A stretch of DNA of 47,495 bases, from NCBI GenBank assembly GCA_017469115.1, contig JAFUGY010000144.1:1-47495 (forward strand). Direction: 5' to 3'. The DNA is from Oscillospiraceae bacterium. GTDB taxonomy: Bacteria; Bacillota; Clostridia; Oscillospirales; Oscillospiraceae. Made by a program: the position numbers and the translations under genes. This document shows, in pieces, positions 1 through 6,412 of the stretch; within the stretch, counting starts at the first letter, position 1, and each line of letters begins with the position of its first letter. Under the pieces are notes generated by a model that was not told the DNA's origin, ran no database searches, and saw only the letters and a program-made list of their open reading frames with translations.

Positions 1-54
1 CTGGGTGCAGACTGCCGGCACCAGATGCGTGCTATGATTTGTTGCGTTGTCCAT
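1..54 (-). CDS. Partial protein, N-terminal 18 residues only
   Basis: The first 18 codons of a leftward gene that runs off the window. The visible residues are MDNATNHSTHLVPAVCTQ. The ending VPAVCTQ resembles the first knuckle of a zinc ribbon (CxxC), but the second cysteine would lie outside the window, so this is inference. A weak purine-rich ribosome-binding stretch (AGAGAGAG) precedes the ATG. A leftward promoter with an 11-bp direct repeat (156-190) would give a leader of about 95 nt. Function unknown. Confidence 0.5.
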   Translation of the reverse strand, partial: MDNATNHSTHLVPAVCTQ

Positions 55-155
55 TGTTTTCTCTCTCTCTTTCTTTATGAAAATCTGTTTTATATTATAA
101 TCATTTATGACGGCTTCTGACAATCAATTTCTGCAAAAAGGAGTCAAATCATATT

Positions 156-190
156 ATTTTATCATATCTTATCCAACCAACATCCAACCA
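156..190 (-). promoter_or_regulatory. Leftward promoter with 11-bp-phased direct repeat, type A, site 1
   Basis: The direct repeat ATCCAACC occurs at 171-178 and 182-189, an 11-bp period. Read leftward, this is GGTTGGAT-n3-GGTTGGAT, followed after exactly 9 nt by a -10 box TAAAAT (156-161). There is no good -35 box, so the repeat occupies its place. The 20-base block ATCCAACCAACATCCAACCA recurs exactly at 5082-5101 with the same spacing to a -10 box. The likely target is the partial gene at 1-54. Confidence 0.7.
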
Positions 191-256
191 GAACGTACCC
201 GATTTCCGAAAAACGGAAGTTTTGAAAGAATTTGATGGAAAGCACCGGGAAGGGCG

Positions 257-286
257 TTGCCTGAAAGGAGACAGGCGTGCTATAAT
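257..286 (+). promoter_or_regulatory. Promoter of the lipoprotein gene
   Basis: -35 TTGCCT (257-262), an 18-bp spacer and -10 TATAAT (281-286), about 70 nt upstream of the ATG at 356. The divergent promoter at 156-190 lies directly upstream, so both genes share one regulatory region. Confidence 0.6.
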
Positions 287-355
287 CTCTTTCGCGAAGG
301 GAAGAAAAAGCCCCCAAGCCATGCAAAATTCAGAGTACTCCAAGAGGTAATCAAA

Positions 356-1384
356 ATGAAAAAGAAAAGCGTTATCATCCTTCTCCTTGCTGCCGCAGCG
401 TTGCTGCTGAGTGCCTGCGGCCTGAGCCAGACAAACAGCGGGTCAGGCGCATCCGCGCCGGAAGCTGCTGCAACAGCTGCTCCGGTGCCTACACCAGTGG
501 TTGTAACAAATCCCCCACAGGAGCCGACGCCGGCCCCAACCGTGGTGCCTGTTCTTCCGGCCCAAACGCCTGCACCTACTTCTGCACCCGTTATCCCGGC
601 AACCCCTGCACCGACTTCCGTGCCGATTGTTCCGGCTGCAACAGCGACGCCGGTTCCCGTTTTCTCGACGCCGGCCCCGGTGGCAACACCCGTACCGGCC
701 AATCTTCCCCGCATCACCAAAAACCCGACCGACGAGAGAGTTGCGGTAAACGGCAAGTGCCAGTTCGTCACGAGATATGAAAATGCTGTTCTTGCAGAGT
801 GGCATTTTGTAAGCCCGGACGGTTATCGAGACATCAATTACAAGGATATCCAGAATGAATTCAGAACTCTGAAGGTTGTGAACGGTTTTACCAAAGACCT
901 GACGCTTGAAAATATCCCGCTGGAGATGAACGGATGGAGAGTTTACTGCCGTTTCAGCAACGATGCAGGGGCAGTCAATTCCGGCTCTGCTCTTATCACA
1001 GTCATCCCGGGAGCATCAGGAGCTTCCGCTCCGGTGAACGTACCGACGGTGCAACGCGGGTTTGAAGGCCGCTGGGCAGAAGAAATTGCCGGCCGCTGTA
1101 CAATTCAATTCAGCTACCGGGCAGAGGGCAGCGTGAACGTGGATATTTCCTGGTCCGGCTCCGCCTGGGAGCGTGCCCGCTGGAATATGACAGCAAATAT
1201 TTACAGGAATGACATCATGATTTATCAGGACGGCCATCACTGGGTGGAGACATACTCGGATGACTATACCTATACCGTTTCAGATGAAACGTTTGGCGGC
1301 ACCGGAAGCTTTTTCATCGAGAACGGGAAGCTGCACTGGCGTAATGATCAGACAGGAGAAGAAGCCGTATTTATCCCAGCATAA
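356..1384 (+). CDS. Surface lipoprotein with Pro/Thr/Ala-rich stalk and Ig-like domain
   Basis: 342 residues from the ATG at 356, chosen because it gives a clean lipoprotein signal peptide (MKKKSVI..., lipobox LSAC) behind an AAGAGGTAA ribosome-binding site; an upstream in-frame start would only add a charged, non-signal extension. The Cys-anchored N-terminus is followed by about 95 residues rich in Pro, Thr, Ala and Val (repeats such as PAPTS and TPVP), a typical wall-spanning stalk. Next comes an Ig-like segment (about residues 125-220) and a C-terminal beta-rich domain with several Trp residues. It is inferred to sit on the outer face of the membrane and extend through the wall; no enzymatic motif is seen. 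It converges on the LysM peptide gene and shares a palindromic terminator with it. Confidence 0.85.
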   Translation: MKKKSVIILLLAAAALLLSACGLSQTNSGSGASAPEAAATAAPVPTPVVVTNPPQEPTPAPTVVPVLPAQTPAPTSAPVIPATPAPTSVPIVPAATATPVPVFSTPAPVATPVPANLPRITKNPTDERVAVNGKCQFVTRYENAVLAEWHFVSPDGYRDINYKDIQNEFRTLKVVNGFTKDLTLENIPLEMNGWRVYCRFSNDAGAVNSGSALITVIPGASGASAPVNVPTVQRGFEGRWAEEIAGRCTIQFSYRAEGSVNVDISWSGSAWERARWNMTANIYRNDIMIYQDGHHWVETYSDDYTYTVSDETFGGTGSFFIENGKLHWRNDQTGEEAVFIPA

Positions 1385-1417
1385 CAAAAAGGCCGGAATT
1401 CCCGGCCTTTTTGTTAT
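1381..1417. terminator. Bidirectional intrinsic terminator
   Basis: A perfect 16-bp stem, made of ATAACAAAAAGGCCGG and its complement around a 5-nt loop (AATTC, 1397-1401), with A- and T-runs on either side. It includes the lipoprotein stop codon and ends 12 nt before the end of the convergent LysM peptide gene, so it can serve both genes. Confidence 0.9.
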
Positions 1418-1428
1418 GCCCTATGCAC

Positions 1429-1635
1429 TTAGAATTTGATTACCAGTTTCTGGCCGACTTCAATCTGATCGGCATTTTTGATGTGATTCCACTGGCAGAT
1501 CTGCTCTACCGTGCAGCCGTACTTCTTTGCGAGTGCGCCGAGCGTATCGCCGCCTTTGATGATGTAGGGGAGCTGGGTTCCTCCCTGTACGCTGCCGAGT
1601 TCCTCGTCGTTCAACATTACTTTTTCCTTCTCCAT
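1429..1635 (-). CDS. LysM peptide with double-glycine (bacteriocin-type) leader
   Basis: 68 residues. The N-terminus, with LNDEELGSVQGG ending at residues 18-19, matches the leaders of class II bacteriocin and GG-processed peptides (LxxxEL...GG). Such leaders are normally cut after GG by peptidase-C39 ABC transporters. The remaining 49 residues form one LysM module (IIKGGDTLGALAKKYGC...IEVGQKLVIKF), a fold that binds N-acetylglucosamine in peptidoglycan or chitin. It carries two cysteines, at GC and IC. There is no Sec signal peptide. An AAAGGAAA ribosome-binding site lies about 6 nt before the ATG. The gene stands alone behind a repeat-containing promoter (1696-1729). No transporter/protease gene is in this window. 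The combination suggests an exported wall-binding peptide; activity is unknown. The alternative is a cytoplasmic LysM protein with a chance GG motif. Confidence 0.85.
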   Translation of the reverse strand: MEKEKVMLNDEELGSVQGGTQLPYIIKGGDTLGALAKKYGCTVEQICQWNHIKNADQIEVGQKLVIKF

Positions 1636-1695
1636 GATCCGTTTCCTTTCTTCTGATAAGATTTTACAAATCGTGTTTTCCTTCTTTGCAGATAG

Positions 1696-1729
1696 AGTAT
1701 ACCATATGAACAGTCACACAACTGTCACA
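1696..1729 (-). promoter_or_regulatory. Leftward promoter with 11-bp-phased direct repeat, type B, site 1 (LysM peptide)
   Basis: On the + strand AACAGTCACA (1709-1718) and AACTGTCACA (1720-1729) repeat at 11 bp. Read leftward they are TGTGACTGTT and TGTGACAGTT. A 7-nt gap leads to -10 TATACT (1696-1701). The same arrangement, with the same 7-nt gap, stands at 2842-2875. Confidence 0.7.
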
Positions 1730-2795
1730 CAAGAGGGGCTGCGACGGTTGAGAGAGGAGAAAAGTCAAACCGCTCATATTCTTCAAAGACGGCTTTCCGC
1801 TCTGTCCAAAGGTCTTCGGTCACATTTTCCCATTCGTTATCATTGATCTCCTGCCCGTAAGCGAGGAACCAGGGCTGATCAGGATTCTCATACCCATCCA
1901 GTTTGAAGCCGACCTGAGGCCAGAGCTCGGTGGAATTTGCAGCAAGATCATATACAATCCAGCCGCTTTCAATTGCACCGGAAGAGTATTCATTGCAGAG
2001 GAATGTGTTTTTCACGAAGAAATAACGGTTTCTGTCCCAGCCGCTTACCACGTGCGCCGGTGCACGATCTACCATGGTGTAGATATCGTAAATGATCCCT
2101 TTCCATTCGCCTTCGGCGATTTCTCCGATGAGCAGTTCATCAATTCCGTCGGCATTGATATCACAAAAGATGTAGCCGGCGCGGTCAAGCGCATCCCCTT
2201 CGCCCATGCGGAGAAGATTGTACATGAAACTCATGTTTTCCTGCTCCAGACGTCCGGAGTCCCATTGCTCGGTGATCGCTTGCACATGCTTCTGAAGAAC
2301 TTCGGAATAGAGGTCGGCCCCTTTTGTGCCTGCTCCATACACAAAAGATGTACCGCCCACTCCGATAGCGGATTTTGCAATTTCTTCTGCGGCATCATAG
2401 ATTTTACGGTAATCCTCTATGGATTTTTCACTGCTGAAATCATATTGCACATCGGTTGGATAGGAGAGCACAATATCATAAAGCACATCGTCAGCCGTAG
2501 TCAGCTCTCCGATCTTTTGACCTCCGGGCATCCCGGCATGATCCGAAGGTTCGGCAAAGAGGTCAAGACCAAAGGCATACCCGCCGCAGTCGGCTTCCTT
2601 CGAGGCTGCATGATAGACATGGATGCCATTTTCACGTACTTCCACCTCACAGAGAGCGCTCAACTCTTCCGGAATCGTCAGGGTAAAGAATCCGTTCGAA
2701 AAGGATTCTCCTTTTTCATCGGCAAAGGCTCCTGTGCTCATGACAAGGGAAAGACACAGGCAAAACACACAGAACACAACAAGGTTTCTTTTCAT
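1725..2795 (-). CDS. Secreted protein with a calcium-loop-like DxNxDGxxEL motif
   Basis: 356 residues from the ATG at 2795, chosen because AAGGAG then lies 6 nt upstream. A second ATG one codon upstream and a longer in-frame extension are less likely. It has a Sec signal peptide (MKRNLVV... cleaved near TGAFA) and no lipobox. About 60 % along is DINADGIDELLIGE, an EF-hand-like loop found in many clostridial extracellular proteins of unknown function. Several Trp/Tyr-rich stretches follow. No catalytic motif is recognised. The stop codon overlaps the repeat element that controls the LysM peptide. The gene lies directly downstream of the two-component genes but has its own promoter (2842-2875). 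Confidence 0.8.
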   Translation of the reverse strand: MKRNLVVFCVFCLCLSLVMSTGAFADEKGESFSNGFFTLTIPEELSALCEVEVRENGIHVYHAASKEADCGGYAFGLDLFAEPSDHAGMPGGQKIGELTTADDVLYDIVLSYPTDVQYDFSSEKSIEDYRKIYDAAEEIAKSAIGVGGTSFVYGAGTKGADLYSEVLQKHVQAITEQWDSGRLEQENMSFMYNLLRMGEGDALDRAGYIFCDINADGIDELLIGEIAEGEWKGIIYDIYTMVDRAPAHVVSGWDRNRYFFVKNTFLCNEYSSGAIESGWIVYDLAANSTELWPQVGFKLDGYENPDQPWFLAYGQEINDNEWENVTEDLWTERKAVFEEYERFDFSPLSTVAAPLV

Positions 2796-2841
2796 CATAA
2801 TCTCCTTCTTTCTTTTGGGTGATATTTTTGGATACACAGCA

Positions 2842-2875
2842 AGGATATCACAACAACAGTCACAAAACTGTCACA
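2842..2875 (-). promoter_or_regulatory. Leftward promoter with 11-bp-phased direct repeat, type B, site 2
   Basis: On the + strand AACAGTCACA (2855-2864) and AACTGTCACA (2866-2875) repeat at 11 bp, exactly the two half-sites seen at 1709-1729. The -10 is TATCCT (2842-2847) after a 7-nt gap. It lies between the response regulator gene and the secreted-protein gene and reads into the latter. Confidence 0.65.
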
Positions 2876-2904
2876 CAGAACCGGAGGCATTTTTCCGGAA
2901 CGGC

Positions 2905-3708
2905 TCAGTGCTTCCTGTTTGCAACGGCATAGAGCCGCGCTTCGGTGTCAGCTGCCCAGGTGTATTGTGACATATATTCTCCGAAATAGGCGCTGATGGC
3001 TTCTTCGTCTCCATCCAGCATGCGATACATATCGCAGTCGATCAGCTCAGGAAGAATGCGTAAATTACGGTTTTGCAGCTCAAAGAGATTGCCGATGCCA
3101 TACTTTTGAAGGGTATCCCGTAGGGAACGAATCACCACATCCATTTGCTTTTGCATGGATACATCATACATGCGATCTTCCCAAAGGATCGAAAAGGCAT
3201 CCTGACGGGTAATCCCTGCGCCGCGGCGATCCACCAGGTATGCCAGCAGCTCCTTGGATTTGGAACGCCGAAAGGCGAGGGGCTTTCCGTCTACCAGAAT
3301 TTCAAAATGGCCAAACGTTTGCACGGAAATATGAGCGCGCTTTCTTCCCGGCAGGTGGGAAAGGGCATATTCCACTTCCTGTTTCAGACGGGCTTGTTCA
3401 AAAGGCTTCAACAGATAGCCGGTGGGGTGAACCGAATAGGCATCCAGCGCATATTGATTGAATGCAGTAAGAAAAAGGATGGAAATCCGAGGGTTGATTT
3501 TTCTGAGTTCTCCGGCGAGTTCCAGGCCGGTCATACCGGGCATATCAATATCCAGAACCGCCAGTTCCACAGGATTTGTGCGGACCCACTCCAGAGCATC
3601 CTGCGGAAGAGTAAAGCCGTGCACTTCACGCAGCAAATGCATGTTTTGCAGGGATGTGACAATATGTCTTAACACCTGCGCTTCATCGTCAACACAGATG
3701 GCGTTCAT
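2905..3708 (-). CDS. Response regulator, receiver domain plus SARP/OmpR-like winged helix
   Basis: 267 residues. The receiver domain (1-118) has the acidic pair D7/D8, phospho-acceptor D53 in LDIDMPGMTG, T81 and K101 of the KP motif. From about residue 127 (VQTFGHFEILVDGKPLAFRRSKSKELLAYLV) comes a winged-helix domain of the SARP / transcriptional-activator type, then a short BTAD-like helical tail. This is not a LytTR domain, although the partner kinase is LytS-like. SARP and OmpR-family proteins typically bind 11-bp-phased direct repeats next to the -10 box, which is what four nearby promoters show. The start codon overlaps the kinase stop (ATGA), so the pair is translationally coupled. Confidence 0.92.
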   Translation of the reverse strand: MNAICVDDEAQVLRHIVTSLQNMHLLREVHGFTLPQDALEWVRTNPVELAVLDIDMPGMTGLELAGELRKINPRISILFLTAFNQYALDAYSVHPTGYLLKPFEQARLKQEVEYALSHLPGRKRAHISVQTFGHFEILVDGKPLAFRRSKSKELLAYLVDRRGAGITRQDAFSILWEDRMYDVSMQKQMDVVIRSLRDTLQKYGIGNLFELQNRNLRILPELIDCDMYRMLDGDEEAISAYFGEYMSQYTWAADTEARLYAVANRKH

Positions 3709-4976
3709 ACAAGCTCCTTTCCGAGAGGAATATGAATGGTGATGCAGGTCCCTTCGCCTTCTCCACTTTCAATAACCATTGTGCCGCTGCACAGTTTTTG
3801 CAGACGCTCCCGCACATTCCGGATGCCAATGTGAGGCCCCTCTTCCATGGGCAATTCATGGGGGGAGAATCCCTTCCCATTGTCGCGGATGATGATTTCG
3901 TGACAGTCCGGGAGGAGGTTGGTGATGATATCAATCTGCCCTTTTGGCATTCCCCTTAAGCCGTGGCGAATTGCATTTTCCACAAGGGGCTGCACCGTAA
4001 GAGCGGGGAGATAAAAATCCTCATCCTCAATTTCATAATCCAGATGGATATTGGGAAAGCGCTCGGTCTCAATTTCGGAATACACCAGAGTATGATCCAG
4101 CTCTTTGCGAAAGGGAATCAAAGCAGAATTGTTTAACGAGTCAATATTCTGACGCAGATAGGTTGCAAAACGCTCGGTGATGGCAGCTGCTTTTCTAGGA
4201 TTTTCCAGGCAGAGAGCCTGGATCGTGGTAAGCGTATTATAGAGAAAGTGGGGCTGGATCTGAGAGATCATGATCTGAATCCTCTGTTCTGCCAGGAGAG
4301 CCTGTTCGTGCTCGTAAACGAAATGCAGATGGAGCCAGATATAAAAAAACACACAGCAAAAGACCGTAGAGATTTCAGTAAAGGTAACGGTACCGTTGGT
4401 TTGGCAACAGGAATCCAACAGTGGGCCCAGCGCGGCGATTGCCACATTGGTGAGAGGAATCAGCTTCTCAACCCACTTCAACGATCTGAATTGCATCAGG
4501 ACAATAACCAGAAAGCCGAAGAGCAACAGAAAGCTGACACAATGGGCAGTATATCCCAGCGGCCCGCGGGCAAAAGATCCATCCTCCGTGACCGAAAACA
4601 ACCACGGTCTGAAAAATGCCGTCAGGTATAACACCGCATTCACTCCGGCGAGAATCCAAAACAGGTGCCGTTTCGGATGATCCCAGATGAGATAGATGAA
4701 GAGAACAATCACAACAGGACGCATGATGTAGCAAAACACATCCAGAGCAGTCTGCAACGTGACATATGACGGGTTCCATGCCGACTCTAACAGGATGCTG
4801 CTGTAATTCACCGCGATCAAAGCCAGGACGACGGCGTTAATTGCCAGCATCGTCCGTTTTGCAGGTTTGCCGACATACGGGTCAACAGATACGAGAAAGC
4901 CGAGGCCTGCCAAAGCCAGAAGGGGGAGCAGTAACGTATTGAGTTGTTCCTGAAACGCAAGGGAAATATCTCCCAT
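3705..4976 (-). CDS. LytS-like sensor histidine kinase
   Basis: 423 residues from the ATG at 4976, preceded by GGAGG 10 nt upstream; an upstream ATG at 5006 lacks a ribosome-binding site. Six or seven hydrophobic helices fill about residues 10-222. The His_kinase box has H243 in SQIQPHFLYNTL, followed by an HATPase domain with VENAIRHG (N box) and DNGKGF (G1), ending in an IGIRNVRERL G2 region. No periplasmic sensor domain is visible, so the membrane domain itself or a partner probably senses the signal. The divergent iron-type ABC transporter operon suggests one possible input or target; this is inference. Transcribed with its regulator from the promoter at 5067-5101. Confidence 0.92.
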   Translation of the reverse strand: MGDISLAFQEQLNTLLLPLLALAGLGFLVSVDPYVGKPAKRTMLAINAVVLALIAVNYSSILLESAWNPSYVTLQTALDVFCYIMRPVVIVLFIYLIWDHPKRHLFWILAGVNAVLYLTAFFRPWLFSVTEDGSFARGPLGYTAHCVSFLLLFGFLVIVLMQFRSLKWVEKLIPLTNVAIAALGPLLDSCCQTNGTVTFTEISTVFCCVFFYIWLHLHFVYEHEQALLAEQRIQIMISQIQPHFLYNTLTTIQALCLENPRKAAAITERFATYLRQNIDSLNNSALIPFRKELDHTLVYSEIETERFPNIHLDYEIEDEDFYLPALTVQPLVENAIRHGLRGMPKGQIDIITNLLPDCHEIIIRDNGKGFSPHELPMEEGPHIGIRNVRERLQKLCSGTMVIESGEGEGTCITIHIPLGKELV

Positions 4977-5066
4977 GGAAGTGCGACCTCCTGCCGGCAG
5001 AATCATTCTTTTACAGCAATCCTATCATACGCAAAACGACAAAAAAAAGCAATCATTCTATTTTAA

Positions 5067-5101
5067 ATTATATCACAATAAATCCAACCAACATCCAACC
5101 A
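5067..5101 (-). promoter_or_regulatory. Leftward promoter with 11-bp-phased direct repeat, type A, site 2 (kinase/regulator operon)
   Basis: ATCCAACC occurs at 5082-5089 and 5093-5100, an 11-bp period. The leftward -10 is TATAAT (5067-5072) after exactly 9 nt. The 20-base block 5082-5101 is identical to 171-190. Its position in front of the kinase gene suggests autoregulation by the encoded regulator. Confidence 0.75.
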
Positions 5102-5188
5102 AAACAATAAAAAGAAACTGACGTCGGAAAACAGACAAGGGACAAAACCAAATCCGGAAAAACATGCCCGACCTTCCAAAAGCGATTC

Positions 5189-5217
5189 TGGACAGAGAGC
5201 CGGTGCTATGATACAAT
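5189..5217 (+). promoter_or_regulatory. Promoter of the ABC transporter operon
   Basis: -35 TGGACA (5189-5194), 17-bp spacer, -10 TACAAT (5212-5217), about 33 nt upstream of the ATG with a strong CGGAGGTAA ribosome-binding site. An overlapping TATGAT (5207-5212) is a second possible -10. Confidence 0.55.
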
Positions 5218-5250
5218 CATTTCCATCTATAACAAACGGAGGTAACACCA

Positions 5251-6330
5251 ATGAAAAAAATCCTTGCACTTACGCTTGCACTTCTTTTGAGCCTTTCCCT
5301 GTGCCAGAGTGCGTTTGCCGTCAACGAGGATGTAGAAGGCGAACTTGTCATCTATTCCTCCATGTATCAGTTCGTGATTGACATGATGGATGAAGCATTG
5401 AAACAGGAATTCCCGAACCTTGTGCCGGGCAACGACGGGAGCTTCTTCTTTTACGGAGGCACCAGCTCTCTGATCACCAAGATTTACGGAGAGATGGAGA
5501 CCGGCACGCTCGACTGTGACATGATGCTGGTCGCCGAGCCGGCACTTTCACTGGAGCTCAAAGAGGCCGGCTATCTGGAGCCTGTAGAAATAGAAGATCC
5601 GGAAGATCTGCTCCGTTTCCCTTATGATGAAGAGGGATATTGGTATCCGGTGCGAGTATGCAACATGGTGCTGGCTTACAATCCGGAGACGGTCGATGAA
5701 TGGGCAGCGAAGGGCGTGACCATTCCGCAGACCTTTGAGGCATTTGCCAACGATCCGGCATTGAAGGGATATATTTCGATGGGGAACCCCATGAGCAGCG
5801 GCACGACCTTTGCAGCAGTTGCTTCTCTGACGCAGGACAACCACTACGGGCAGGACTACCTGAAGGGGTTGGCTGCCAACAACGTGATGATCGAGTCCGG
5901 TTCTACGGCTATCACCAAACTGCAGACCGGTGAGTGCGCAGCGATCATGATTCTGGAAGAGTCGATCCTCAAAGTTCTCAAGGAAGCAGAGGACGCGGGC
6001 ACGCCGATTACCAATCTTGCCTGCATCTATCCGGAGGATGGCGTGGTGCTGATCCCCTCTACCGTGATGACGGTTGCGGAAGAGCACAGCAAAAACGTCA
6101 ATACCGAAGCCTGCGAGGCTGTGGAACAGTGGCTGCTGAGCGAAGAAGCACAGAAGCTGATTCTGGAGGGATATATGCACTCCGTTTTCAAGGGGATGGA
6201 AGAAATCCCCTTCGGATCGGTGGACACGGAATGGCTGATTGAAAAAGATCTCGGCGTCGACTGGGAGAACGCCTATCAGAACCGTGAGGCAATCAACACC
6301 GCGTGGACGGAGATTGTCACAACAAAGTAA
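5251..6330 (+). CDS. Ferric-iron-type ABC transporter substrate-binding protein
   Basis: 359 residues. Sec signal peptide (MKKILALTLALLLSLSL...SAFA), with no accepted lipobox, so probably released or loosely held. The mature protein resembles the FutA/AfuA/FbpA family of periplasmic-binding-protein-like II folds: ELVIYSSMYQFV at the N-terminus, SMGNPMSSGTTFAAVASL and later GSTAITKLQTGECAAIMI. Family members bind ferric iron, but close relatives bind phosphosugars or other anions, so the substrate is inferred only. First gene of a three-gene operon with a double permease and an ATPase, divergent from the LytS-like two-component system. An unusually stable hairpin follows the stop codon (6362-6391), probably favouring high production relative to the permease. 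Confidence 0.88.
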   Translation: MKKILALTLALLLSLSLCQSAFAVNEDVEGELVIYSSMYQFVIDMMDEALKQEFPNLVPGNDGSFFFYGGTSSLITKIYGEMETGTLDCDMMLVAEPALSLELKEAGYLEPVEIEDPEDLLRFPYDEEGYWYPVRVCNMVLAYNPETVDEWAAKGVTIPQTFEAFANDPALKGYISMGNPMSSGTTFAAVASLTQDNHYGQDYLKGLAANNVMIESGSTAITKLQTGECAAIMILEESILKVLKEAEDAGTPITNLACIYPEDGVVLIPSTVMTVAEEHSKNVNTEACEAVEQWLLSEEAQKLILEGYMHSVFKGMEEIPFGSVDTEWLIEKDLGVDWENAYQNREAINTAWTEIVTTK

Positions 6331-6361
6331 AAAAGCTTGTAATACCCGCTTTTTTACCGAG

Positions 6362-6391
6362 GGGCAAAGGGGAATTCGTTCTCCTTTGCCC
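6362..6391 (+). other. Stable intercistronic hairpin with UUCG tetraloop
   Basis: A 13-bp stem (6362-6374 with 6379-6391, one G-U pair) closes a TTCG tetraloop (6375-6378). No U-run follows, so it is more likely a 3'-end stabiliser or partial transcription barrier between the binding protein and permease genes than a full terminator. Confidence 0.7.
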
Positions 6392-6412
6392 TACAGCAAA
6401 GAAGGTGTATTG

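Noticed and set aside
280-805. Two minus-strand frames of 163 and 120 codons
   Set aside because: They mirror the Pro/Thr/Ala repeats of the lipoprotein; low-complexity Gly/Val/Ala or Arg/Cys products, no start signals.
1725-2462. Single GGTTGGAT word near 2455
   Set aside because: A lone half-site inside coding sequence without an 11-bp partner or -10 box.
2052-2822. 256-codon + strand frame
   Set aside because: Antisense to the secreted protein at 1725-2795, which has a proper signal peptide and ribosome-binding site.
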